Positions 1-5,572 of a stretch of 7,928 nt of DNA are shown here, piece after piece; within the stretch, counting starts at the first letter, position 1; every line of letters starts with the position of its first letter. The notes beneath the pieces are model-generated. The model did not search any database. It saw only the letters and a program-made list of their open reading frames with translations, and was not told where the DNA came from. This stretch comes from JBBSOW01 sp038259365. Its GTDB lineage: Bacteria > Actinomycetota > Actinomycetes > Propionibacteriales > Propionibacteriaceae. Made by a program: the position numbers and the translations under genes. The stretch spans positions 1 to 7,928 of the forward strand of contig JBBSOW010000135.1 of assembly GCA_038259365.1 (NCBI GenBank), written 5' to 3'.

Positions 1-1
1 C

Positions 2-79
2 CAAACCGGCGAGACCGCGCTCGAGCAGGCGTGGCAGGAACTGCGCCGGCTGCTATCTGCTCTCAGGCCCGCAGCCTGA
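2..79 (+). CDS. 3' end of an unrecognised protein (partial)
   Basis: An open frame enters from the left edge and ends at TGA 77-79, giving 25 residues that finish LLSALRPAA. The stretch before the end (TALEQAWQELRRLLSAL) is amphipathic and looks like a C-terminal helix. Third codon positions are mostly G or C, as expected of a real gene in this DNA. Too little is visible to name a family. The upstream part lies outside the window. Confidence 0.4.
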   Translation, partial: QTGETALEQAWQELRRLLSALRPAA

Positions 80-344
80 CCGGATCCATTCGCAGAATGT
101 CCGGCCACGGATGGGCTCGCGGAGCGACCCGGTACGGGAACCTTCTGCGGCGAAGAGCAGGCGATGGCGCCGGCAACGCCGCGAGGTCCGACCGTAACCG
201 CAAGCGCCTCGGCCACTGATCGCGCGTCTCCCGATCCATCCTCGTGTGAGGCTTCAGCGGTGGCGAGGAAATCCTCGTCGTAAGTGCAGGTTGTTGTCGA
301 TGCCGTGCGCGTCACACGAGGGACGGTGCCGGACAGTTCTAGGT
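80..344. other. Intergenic region, no gene seen
   Basis: These 265 bp lie between the partial gene on the left and the sigma-factor remnant. No open frame here has coding character. A short inverted repeat (CGAGGA-AA-TCCTCG, 264-277) could be a hairpin or a weak operator. The stretch just before the sigma start, with GTCACAC near 310, could hold the promoter of the sigma gene, but I cannot assign -35 and -10 elements. Confidence 0.3.
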
Positions 345-749
345 ATGAGCAGTTCCTCTGATCGCCTTGCCTGGATGTGGCAGGCCGACGCCCCACGGGT
401 GCTGTCCTACGCACGACGACATGTCGGCCTCAACGACGCACCAGATGTTGTCTCGGAGACCTTCGTCGTCGCCTGGCGACGACTCTCGCAAGTTCCCGAG
501 CCTGCTCTGCCGTGGCTGATCGGTACGGCGCGCCGCATCATCGACAACACCAGACGAAGCGACCGGCGACGCATGGGCCTCGTCGAGAAGGTCGAGGAGG
601 CCGGCTTTGGTGGCCGCATCGACACGACGTGGGACACGGCCACTCAGCCCCAGCCGTCTTTTCCCTCGACCAACATCAGCTTGACCGCGAGCTCCTTGAC
701 CGCTTCCGAGAGCCGGGCGACCTCGGCCTTCGCGGCCTCGAGCTCGTAG
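345..749 (+). pseudogene. ECF RNA polymerase sigma factor, truncated after region 2 and fused to antisense IS sequence
   Basis: Residues 1-76 are a sigma-70 region 2 of the extracytoplasmic-function type. They include ARRHVG (23-28), the core-binding helix DVVSETFVVAWRRL (34-47), and PWLIGTARRIIDNTRRSDRRR (56-76), which resembles region 2.3/2.4 for promoter -10 recognition. From about position 573 the frame runs into DNA that is antisense to a transposase, so residues 77-134 are not sigma sequence. The region 2-4 linker and region 4, which recognises the -35 element, are missing, since intact ECF factors are roughly twice this length or more. ATG 345 is preceded closely by AGG (341-343). An upstream in-frame start at 246 adds no sigma-like residues. 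A chimeric 134-residue product with only region 2 could in principle still be made, but it should not direct normal transcription. Confidence 0.8.
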
Positions 750-1072
750 TCGCGTTCCTTGCCCTTGCTGCCGGGCTTCGAGGACGCCAACGCGGCCAGC
801 GCACCGTCCTTGGCGACCTGCTTGATCCTCATGATCGTTGGGCGATCGACCTGCTGCGACGAGGCGACCTCGGCCACCGTGGCCTCCTGGCGCACCAGCT
901 GCAACTAGATCTCGTACTTCTGCGAGGGCGAGAGGAACCGCTTCGCACGACGCTTCCCGCTCGTCGATCTTGACTCGTTCTCCGACATGTCCTGATCCTC
1001 CTGTGTGCTGTGGAGGACCCGCCAGATGCTGTCTGATCCAAGCCCGGATCTCTATCGCCAACTCAGACGCAA
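573..1072 (-). mobile_element. IS3-type insertion sequence remnant
   Basis: The remnant holds the whole first transposase frame (644-988) and about 24 codons of the second. That second part reads LSGRVPRR and then DAATKAGLLDLLDEA on the - strand, 573 to about 647, before the sequence becomes sigma-factor DNA. The rest of the second, catalytic frame and one end of the element are gone. The right boundary is estimated from where the neighbouring membrane-protein reading stops making sense, near 1072. I could not identify terminal inverted repeats, and flanking direct repeats are not expected because the two sides belong to different genes. Both limits are approximate. Confidence 0.65.
644..988 (-). 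pseudogene. IS3-family transposase first frame (OrfA, HTH), nonsense mutant
   Basis: The frame starts at ATG 986-988 with a strong AGGAGGA (996-1002) seven bases upstream. It reads MSENESRSTSGKRRAKRFLS, PSQKYEI, then TAG at 905-907, then LQLVRQEATVAEVASSQQVD and onward to KDGWG and TGA 644-646. It is a helix-turn-helix transposase subunit: the HTH is around VAEVASSQQVDRPTIMRIKQ, and a Leu/Ala-rich helix with EVARLSEAVKELAVKL follows, as in OrfA multimerisation segments. Related proteins, from memory, have Trp where the TAG lies (KYEIWLQL), so a TGG to TAG change is likely. At the 3' end the second frame continues in -1 (GRLGLSGRVP). This is either the normal IS3 frameshift overlap or a one-base loss. 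It cannot make a functional transposase. Confidence 0.8.
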
Positions 1073-1231
1073 ACCAACAACGCTGGCGAAGCGGGCATTG
1101 TGAGCCCGCTCATAGTCGGTGAAGCTGTCGGCGCCGCCGCGGGCCAGCAGTGGATAGTTGAGAACGTGCAGCATCCGGATGACGCCGCTCGTGAACCACA
1201 CCGCCACCGCGTGCGTCAGCACCAGCCACAT
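1052..1231 (-). pseudogene. Small membrane protein, truncated N-terminal fragment
   Basis: A 59-codon frame starts at ATG 1229-1231 with a purine-rich AAAGGGGGG about six bases upstream. It reads MWLVLTHAVAVWFTSGVIRM, then LHVLNYPLLARGGADSF, then TDYERAHNARFASVVG, and then seven residues that look unrelated before TAG 1052-1054. The first 25 residues form a membrane helix. The pattern YPLLxRxGADxFxxYxxAHxxR resembles uncharacterised four-helix membrane proteins of about 140-160 residues, which I recall from memory. The later helices are missing because the IS remnant begins here. It lies 45 bp downstream of the SDR gene on the same strand, so it was probably the second gene of that operon. 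Confidence 0.6.
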
Positions 1232-1276
1232 CGCAACCCCCCTTTAGATACGTCGGTCTTTCAGGTCGGCAGCTTC

Positions 1277-2194
1277 TCAGGGCGTCGCCTCCACGGTGGC
1301 ACAGACGGCGTCGCGGAACGTGGGTCGGCTCGGCGCCCAGCCGAGGTCGTCCTTGATGCGGGCCCCGCTGATGCGGAAGGAGGTCGTCAGACTGGCGACG
1401 AGTGTGCGGCCGAGGATCAGGCTGATCAGCGCGGGCGGAGCGGTCCCGACCCGTGGCTTGCCCAGGGCGTCGGTTGTGAGGTCGGTCAGCTCGCGCAGCC
1501 GGAGCGGCTCCTCGTCGACCACGGCGTACGCCGTCCCGGGGAGCGCGCGGGTGAGTGCGGCGACGTAGGCCGCCGCCAGGTCCTCCACGTGCACGCAGCT
1601 CCACCAGTTGGCACCCTCACCGATGCAGCGCAGCCGGCCCAAGCGGGCCTGGTCTACGAACGCCGAGGCAAACAACCCGCCGGGGCCGTAGACGAAACCC
1701 GGCGAGAGCCGCACCACGTCGAGGCCGTCTTGGTGGTGCCGCTGGTCGAGATAGGCCGCTTGACGGGCGTGCCCGACACCCATCGGCGATGGCGTCAACT
1801 CCGTGGCCTCGTCGATCCAGTCCTCACCGTGATCACCCCAGTCGAAGCACCCGCCGGTGTAGAGGAGTCGTCGGCCGTGCTGCAGGCACGCCTCAGCCAG
1901 TGATCGTGTCATCACCTCATCGGCCTCGAACAGCCGACGGGAGCGGGCCGGGGTGAGCCGACCCGGTACGGCGAGCTGCGCAGCCTGCACGACTGCGTCG
2001 ACCTCGGCGACGAGCGGGACGTAGGAGGCGGGATCAAGCATCTCACCGCGGCGCAGCGAGGCTCCCGCCGCGATCAGGGTGTCTCCTCGGGCCGGGTCAC
2101 GCACCAAGCCGATGACCTCGTGAGCCTGCCCGCGCAGAGCGCGCACCACCGCCGATCCCACGAACCCGGTTGCCCCCGTCACCAGCACCTGCAT
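1277..2194 (-). CDS. Atypical extended SDR / NAD-dependent epimerase-dehydratase family protein
   Basis: The 305-residue product opens with MQVLVTGATGFVGSAVVRAL. TGATGFVG (6-13) is the GxxGxxG nucleotide-binding loop of an extended short-chain dehydrogenase Rossmann fold, probably cytosolic. Later segments fit the family: LLYTGG (110-115), DVVRLSPGFVYGPGG (159-173), and WWSCVHVEDLAAAYVAAL in the substrate domain. The usual active-site residues are not where expected: YTGG replaces the Ser-containing strand end, and GHARQAA (141-147) stands where YxxxK is normally found. It may be an atypical or non-catalytic member; the substrate is unknown. ATG 2192-2194 was chosen for its AAGGGG about six bases upstream. 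ATG 2197 and 2215 are in frame and add only one and seven residues. It diverges from a MarR regulator and precedes the broken membrane-protein gene. Confidence 0.85.
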   Translation of the reverse strand: MQVLVTGATGFVGSAVVRALRGQAHEVIGLVRDPARGDTLIAAGASLRRGEMLDPASYVPLVAEVDAVVQAAQLAVPGRLTPARSRRLFEADEVMTRSLAEACLQHGRRLLYTGGCFDWGDHGEDWIDEATELTPSPMGVGHARQAAYLDQRHHQDGLDVVRLSPGFVYGPGGLFASAFVDQARLGRLRCIGEGANWWSCVHVEDLAAAYVAALTRALPGTAYAVVDEEPLRLRELTDLTTDALGKPRVGTAPPALISLILGRTLVASLTTSFRISGARIKDDLGWAPSRPTFRDAVCATVEATP

Positions 2195-2217
2195 CATGGA
2201 CCCCTTACATCGCATGA

Positions 2218-2238
2218 ATCATCAGTCGTGCTGACGAT
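2218..2238. promoter_or_regulatory. Candidate MarR operator in the divergent promoter region
   Basis: ATCATCAG-TCGTG-CTGACGAT is an inverted repeat of two 8-bp arms matching at 7 of 8 positions around a 5-bp centre. It lies centrally in the 70 bp between the SDR and MarR start codons. Dimeric MarR proteins commonly bind such repeats and repress both their own gene and a divergent target. Binding here is inferred from position and symmetry only. I could not assign convincing -35/-10 elements. Confidence 0.5.
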
Positions 2239-2264
2239 ACGACAAGACAGTAGAGGGGGTGGCA

Positions 2265-2696
2265 ATGTCCGACCCACCGGAGTTGCCCCATGCACTTACC
2301 GACCGCGTCGCATTCCTGCTGCGCCTCGCCCTGAACCGCGCGGAGACGATGGGTGAGCAAGCGCTGGTCGATCTCGGGCTCGGCGGCCGCGAGTACGGCG
2401 TGCTGGCGCTCTTGCAGCACCGCACACCACCCGCGCAGCATCACCTCGGCGCGGGACTGGGGGTGGACCGCACCACCACCGTCGCGCTGCTCGCCGCACT
2501 CGAAGCCCGGGGGCTCATCGCCCGTGAACTCGACCCTGCCAACCGGCGGGCCCGCCGGGTGACTCTCACCGAGGCCGGCGACGAGCTGCGCGCGCGTGCC
2601 GCCGATCTGCTGACCGACTGCGACAACCGCTTCCTCGCCCCTCTACCGACCGAGGAGCGCAGCCAGGTCCTCGACATCCTCCGCCGGCTTATCTGA
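2265..2696 (+). CDS. MarR-family transcriptional regulator
   Basis: This 143-residue protein has the length and layout of MarR regulators. An N-terminal dimerisation helix (LTDRVAFLLRLALNRAE, 11-27) is followed by GLGGREYGVLALLQHR (38-53). The winged helix-turn-helix comes next, with its recognition helix around GVDRTTTVALLAALEARGLI (66-85). The wing is ELDPANRRARRVTLTEAGDEL (88-108), which carries the usual D-x-R-x-R and LTxxG features. A C-terminal helix (EERSQVLDILRRLI) completes the dimer interface. ATG 2265 was chosen over the in-frame GTG 2259 because GAGGGGG (2253-2259) stands five bases upstream. It diverges from the SDR operon and probably represses it together with its own gene. The inducing ligand is unknown. 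Confidence 0.9.
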   Translation: MSDPPELPHALTDRVAFLLRLALNRAETMGEQALVDLGLGGREYGVLALLQHRTPPAQHHLGAGLGVDRTTTVALLAALEARGLIARELDPANRRARRVTLTEAGDELRARAADLLTDCDNRFLAPLPTEERSQVLDILRRLI

Positions 2697-2758
2697 TGGC
2701 TTCTGCGTGCCTTTCCTGACCGGGCACGTCCTCCCATGCTGATCGGTACTCGGACCGC

Positions 2759-2841
2759 CCGCTCGTGTTGCGGTTGAGCGGATCGGGCGCCTGCTGTTGG
2801 GGATCCGGCGTTGCTCGATCTGCGAACAGAGTGGTCGAGCA
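2759..2841. terminator. Two weak hairpins between convergent genes
   Basis: The MarR gene and the PCD/VOC gene converge here, leaving 207 bp without a gene. CCGCTC (2759-2764) pairs with GAGCGG (2776-2781), and TGCTCGA (2812-2818) pairs with TCGAGCA (2835-2841). Neither has a T-run and the loops are long (11 and 16 nt), so a terminator role rests on position only. Confidence 0.25.
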
Positions 2842-2903
2842 GCCCGTGGCTGCCTTGATCCAGCCTGATCGTTCCTCGCCTGGGGGCTGAGCGAGATGGA
2901 GGT

Positions 2904-3656
2904 TCAGTTGGTCTCAGCAGCGGACATGTCGGCGCACACGATGCCCTGGTTGCCGTCCTGGTCGGCGATCACAGTTAGCGCTGGCGAATCGCTGTCATCG
3001 ACGACGGTCCCACCCACAGCGACGGCGGCGGCGATTCGTTGCTGAGCCACTTCGGGTGCGACGTAGACCTCGACGTGGAAGCGCTGACGCGGGGTCTCCT
3101 GCTCCTCGGCGTCGCCGAACCACAGGTTCGGAACTCGAACCGTGGCGTCACGGACCTCGTCACTGGGGCTCCCGCGGCCATGGGACTCAGCCCTCCCGGT
3201 CAGGAGCGCGGCCCACACCGGGGCGATGATCGCGGAGCGCGCGGTGTCCAGTCCGAGCTCGAGCTCGCTGACCGAGGACGGATCGGCGAGAAGCCCGTGA
3301 TCGGCGGCGATCTCGGTGATCCGACGCGCGAGCTCGACGTCTTGCTGGGTCACCCACTCGACGACGTGCTCTGTCCCCTCGTTGTCGCGGTAAACGGCGT
3401 CACTAGTGACCAACTCGAGGTCGACATGGCCATGGCCGATCACGACACGCGGGTGGTGGTCGAGTGCGTCGCCAGCCTCGCCAGCCTCGCCAGCCTCGCC
3501 AGCCTCGCCAGCCTCGCCAGCCTCGCCCACCGCCGCGACGAAGCGAGCGCCTGCGGTGAAATCACCGACCAGATAGCGGGCGTGCAGTCCCTGCGCGAGC
3601 TTGCGCCACTCAGTCAGGTGGGCCTCGGCGATTTGCTCGCCCTTCAGCATGTCCAT
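2904..3656 (-). CDS. Pterin-4a-carbinolamine dehydratase-like / VOC (glyoxalase-like) fusion protein
   Basis: The 250-residue protein has two domains. Residues 1 to about 125 match the 4a-hydroxytetrahydrobiopterin dehydratase fold, with EWRKLAQGLHARYLVGDF (16-33), the signature HHP (67-69), VDLEL (78-82) and VTQQDVELARRITEIA (102-117). PCD enzymes dehydrate the pterin carbinolamine to regenerate the cofactor. Residues about 137-242 resemble a VOC/Glyoxalase_6 domain: TARSAIIAPVWAALLTG, RVPNLWF, RQRFHVEVYVAPE and ADQDGNQGIVCAD. The third His of classical PCD, usually in a THxxxGLT loop, is not evident; that segment reads SDAVYRDNEGTEHVVEWVT. Function may therefore have drifted. Residues 45-62 are six perfect Glu-Ala-Gly units. 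ATG 3654-3656 is preferred, with GAAGGG nine bases upstream, over TTG 3677. It lies 60 bp downstream of a GNAT gene and may be co-transcribed. Confidence 0.8.
   Translation of the reverse strand: MDMLKGEQIAEAHLTEWRKLAQGLHARYLVGDFTAGARFVAAVGEAGEAGEAGEAGEAGEAGDALDHHPRVVIGHGHVDLELVTSDAVYRDNEGTEHVVEWVTQQDVELARRITEIAADHGLLADPSSVSELELGLDTARSAIIAPVWAALLTGRAESHGRGSPSDEVRDATVRVPNLWFGDAEEQETPRQRFHVEVYVAPEVAQQRIAAAVAVGGTVVDDSDSPALTVIADQDGNQGIVCADMSAAETN
3471..3524 (-). repeat. Six perfect 9-bp tandem repeats inside the PCD/VOC gene
   Basis: On the + strand the unit GCCAGCCTC occurs six times with no mismatch; the next nine bases (GCCCACCGC) diverge. On the coding strand each unit is GAG-GCT-GGC, encoding Glu-Ala-Gly at residues 45-62, and every copy uses the same codons. 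Copy-number change keeps the frame. The perfect identity suggests recent slipped-strand expansion. One unit would leave GEAGDALDHHP, close to what I recall for relatives, so about five units (15 residues) may be extra. Confidence 0.95.
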
Positions 3657-3716
3657 GGTCAAGAACCCTTCGATCAAGGTGGCAGGTAGTGGCGGCTGCG
3701 GGTGGGGCTGTCGGCG

Positions 3717-4322
3717 TCAGCGTTGTGCGGGAAGATCAAGCGACATCACACAGTTCTTCAGCCCCTTGGGCCTGATGTAGGTGAAGCCGAGTCGTTCGTA
3801 GAGCGCTCGGGTGCCGTTGTAGAGGAAGGAGGCGGACATCTTCTTCGTCTGGTGGGTCAGGTCGTGCGGATAGGCCTCGACCACGCCACCCCCGGACTGG
3901 GCGATGAGGTCGAGGGCGCCCTGGATCGCGATCTCGGTGAGGCCTTGGCGGCGGTAGCGTCGATCGACGAACACGCAGGTGATTCGGTAGTCCGGGTCGG
4001 TGTTCTTCTCGGCGTCATACTGCCTGCGGTGGTGGATCGTGGGCAGTTCGATCGTCGTGCCGTACTCGGCCCATGCGATGGCCTCGTCGCTATTCATCAC
4101 CAACGCCGCGTGTGCCTCACCGGCCTCGACGTAGCGCTTCTTCAGGTCCCGGTTGGCCTCAGCACCCTGCCCACGCTCGGGGCCGTCGGGATGGAACCAG
4201 ATGCACCAGCAGCCGCCGAAGATGCCGTTGTGCCGCTGCACGAGCGCGTCGAAGGCTGCCCACGTGTCGACACTGAGGGCAGCAATGTCAAACGTTGCCT
4301 CGTCATTGCTGGTGGGACTCAT
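3717..4322 (-). CDS. GNAT-family N-acetyltransferase
   Basis: The 201-residue protein shows the acetyl-CoA-binding core of GNAT enzymes: ITCVFVDRRYRRQGLTEIAI (114-133) carries motif A with its R/Q-x-x-G-x-type pyrophosphate loop (RRQGLT, 124-129). SFLYNGTRALYERLGFTYI (165-183) is motif B with the common LYERLGF helix. The N-terminal part carries GGCWCIWF (36-43) and AALVMNSDEAIAWAEYG, typical of a cytosolic actinobacterial subgroup of unknown substrate. It would transfer an acetyl group from acetyl-CoA to an amine or small molecule; the acceptor cannot be predicted. ATG 4320-4322 is preceded by a weak GGTGAA. The PCD/VOC gene follows 60 bp downstream on the same strand. Confidence 0.85.
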   Translation of the reverse strand: MSPTSNDEATFDIAALSVDTWAAFDALVQRHNGIFGGCWCIWFHPDGPERGQGAEANRDLKKRYVEAGEAHAALVMNSDEAIAWAEYGTTIELPTIHHRRQYDAEKNTDPDYRITCVFVDRRYRRQGLTEIAIQGALDLIAQSGGGVVEAYPHDLTHQTKKMSASFLYNGTRALYERLGFTYIRPKGLKNCVMSLDLPAQR

Positions 4323-4466
4323 GAATTCACCATAGATCTGTATCCCGACAATCCGCGTCCGTATTCGACTGAAGAACGTGGGCAGGGGAGGGGCGGTGCG
4401 CGAGCAGTGGCGCCCGTGGATGGGGTCGCGTCATGGCCGCATGTCGTGGGGGAGCCGCCCGAGCGT

Positions 4467-4522
4467 GGCAACCCACGTCGCTGGACGCGGCTCTGACGTG
4501 ACGTGCGGCCCTTGGGGTTGCC
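4467..4522. terminator. Long inverted repeat just past the DUF4287 gene
   Basis: GGCAACCC (4467-4474) and GGGTTGCC (4515-4522) are perfect 8-bp inverted arms separated by 40 bp. Nested inside are ACGTC (4475-4479) and GACGT (4495-4499), and GACGT is repeated directly at 4500-4504. The structure begins three bases beyond the DUF4287 stop codon, so it may end that transcript or protect its 3' end. There is no T-run, so this is a tentative call. Confidence 0.35.
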
Positions 4523-4524
4523 CG

Positions 4525-4812
4525 CTAGGAGGGTTTGGTGGCTTGCCCATCGAGCCACAGCTCGGTGCTGGTGTCGGCGTGGGTGCTCGCGGAGTCAAGG
4601 TGCTTGTCCGAGATTGTGGTGCCTTTGGTGATGACGTGGACCATCGCCATGCCGTGGCCTCGACCGAGCCCGTAGGACTCGGCGAGCCAGGCGAGAATCG
4701 GGCCAGCCTTGGTAGCGGGTCCGAATCCTTGAGCCTCGGCCTCAGCCAGCAGTTGGCGTGGTGTCTTGCCTGTCTTGGTCTCAACTGCGTCGAGATAAGC
4801 CTGGAAGGACAT
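4525..4812 (-). CDS. DUF4287 domain-containing protein
   Basis: The 95-residue protein begins MSFQAYLDAVETKTGKTPRQ and continues with LLAEAEAQGFGP, then KAGPILAWLAESYGLGRGH, MAMVHVI and, near the end, LWLDGQAT. This matches the small DUF4287 family, whose first half resembles a helical DNA- or protein-binding module and whose biochemical role is not established. No signal peptide or membrane helix is seen, so it is probably cytosolic. ATG 4810-4812 is well supported by AGGAGA seven bases upstream. A longer in-frame reading to 4926 adds only low-complexity residues overlapping the upstream gene. It starts 43 bp after the DUF998 gene and is likely its operon partner. Confidence 0.85.
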   Translation of the reverse strand: MSFQAYLDAVETKTGKTPRQLLAEAEAQGFGPATKAGPILAWLAESYGLGRGHGMAMVHVITKGTTISDKHLDSASTHADTSTELWLDGQATKPS

Positions 4813-4855
4813 CGTCGTCTCCTGATCGTCGGGGTGTGATGTGCTCGCGAGCGGC

Positions 4856-5572
4856 TCAGCGGGTTCGGGCTGCGATCGCGCCGGCCCATCGGCTGGTGCT
4901 GGCCAGCCACGCCAGCGATCCGGCAATGGCGGCCCAGAACCCGAGGGTGACTCCAGCGGACGCCGAACCCGACCCGGACATGATGCCGACCAGAGCGAGA
5001 CCGAACCCGCCGGAGGTGACAGCCGACCACAGTGCGCGGCCTCTGGATCCCGCCCGCAGCTGGGAGCGGGCGAACAGGCCAGCGGCGATGATGACGGCGA
5101 TGAACCCGGCCAGGCCGCTGATCATGTGGCCGATGCCGGTGGTGGTGAGCGGGCCGGGGCCGTCCGGCGTGCCGAGGGGAAAGCCCTGCATGGGATCGGC
5201 CGGGAACGCGGCGGCGGCGATGAAGCTCACTCCGTAGACCACCAGCAGTCGGGGTCCCCAGACGCTGGCCCTGGGACTGCCCTGCAGAGCTCGGCCGAGC
5301 CCGAGAGCGGCAGCTGTCACGGCGACCCCGGTGACCAGGAAGGTCAGCGTCTGGATCCAACCCAGATCACCGTTGCTCAGCAGGCTTGCCGCATGGCGGC
5401 GCATGTCGAAACCCTCGCGTGTGGCCGCCTGCGTCAACGTTGAGCCGAGGAACAGCGGTCCGGCTGCGACTCCGCAGGCCAGCAGCAGCCCGACCTGCCC
5501 GTGGGCAGATGCGACAGTGGCACGCCTGCGTTCGTTAGCGGTTCCGACCTGGTGTGGTGCAGCGGTGCGCAT
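4856..5572 (-). CDS. DUF998 family multi-pass membrane protein
   Basis: The 238-residue protein has about six membrane segments, near residues 27-49, 70-96, 108-124, 145-168, 182-199 and 207-230. Family-like motifs lie between them: GPLFLGSTLTQA (38-49), FDMRRHAASLL (55-65), FPADPMQGFP (123-132) and GIGHMISGLAGF (146-157). These fit DUF998, a family of integral membrane proteins of unknown activity common in actinobacteria. The first 25 residues are a short cytosolic tail without a cleavable signal. ATG 5570-5572 is backed by AAGGAG about six bases upstream; an open reading to 5812 runs through the divergent regulator gene and is not credible. It is the first gene of a pair with DUF4287 and diverges from an ArsR-type regulator, which may control it. 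Confidence 0.85.
   Translation of the reverse strand: MRTAAPHQVGTANERRRATVASAHGQVGLLLACGVAAGPLFLGSTLTQAATREGFDMRRHAASLLSNGDLGWIQTLTFLVTGVAVTAAALGLGRALQGSPRASVWGPRLLVVYGVSFIAAAAFPADPMQGFPLGTPDGPGPLTTTGIGHMISGLAGFIAVIIAAGLFARSQLRAGSRGRALWSAVTSGGFGLALVGIMSGSGSASAGVTLGFWAAIAGSLAWLASTSRWAGAIAARTR

Noticed and set aside
644..904. An 86-codon - strand gene starting at TTG 904
   Set aside because: It begins right after the TAG nonsense codon. The true OrfA start is ATG 988 with a strong ribosome site, so this is the downstream part of a broken gene.
339..1061. A 240-codon - strand frame across the IS remnant and sigma gene
   Set aside because: Only a short central part (LSGRVPRR to LLDEA) is real transposase sequence. 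The rest is antisense to the sigma gene or out of frame with OrfA.
1100..1903. A 267-codon + strand frame opposite the SDR gene
   Set aside because: It is the antisense shadow of the SDR and truncated membrane protein: no recognisable motifs and no ribosome site.
3471..3524. CRISPR-like array
   Set aside because: The copies are 9 bp and directly abutting with no spacers, in frame inside a coding sequence. This is a slippage repeat.
3039..3689. A 216-codon + strand frame with LAS repeats
   Set aside because: It is the antisense of the PCD/VOC gene. The repeats are the complement of the Glu-Ala-Gly array.
4431..5360. A 309-codon Arg/Pro/His-rich - strand frame
   Set aside because: It is a shifted-frame shadow of the DUF998 and DUF4287 genes, with low-complexity composition typical of wrong frames in high-GC DNA.
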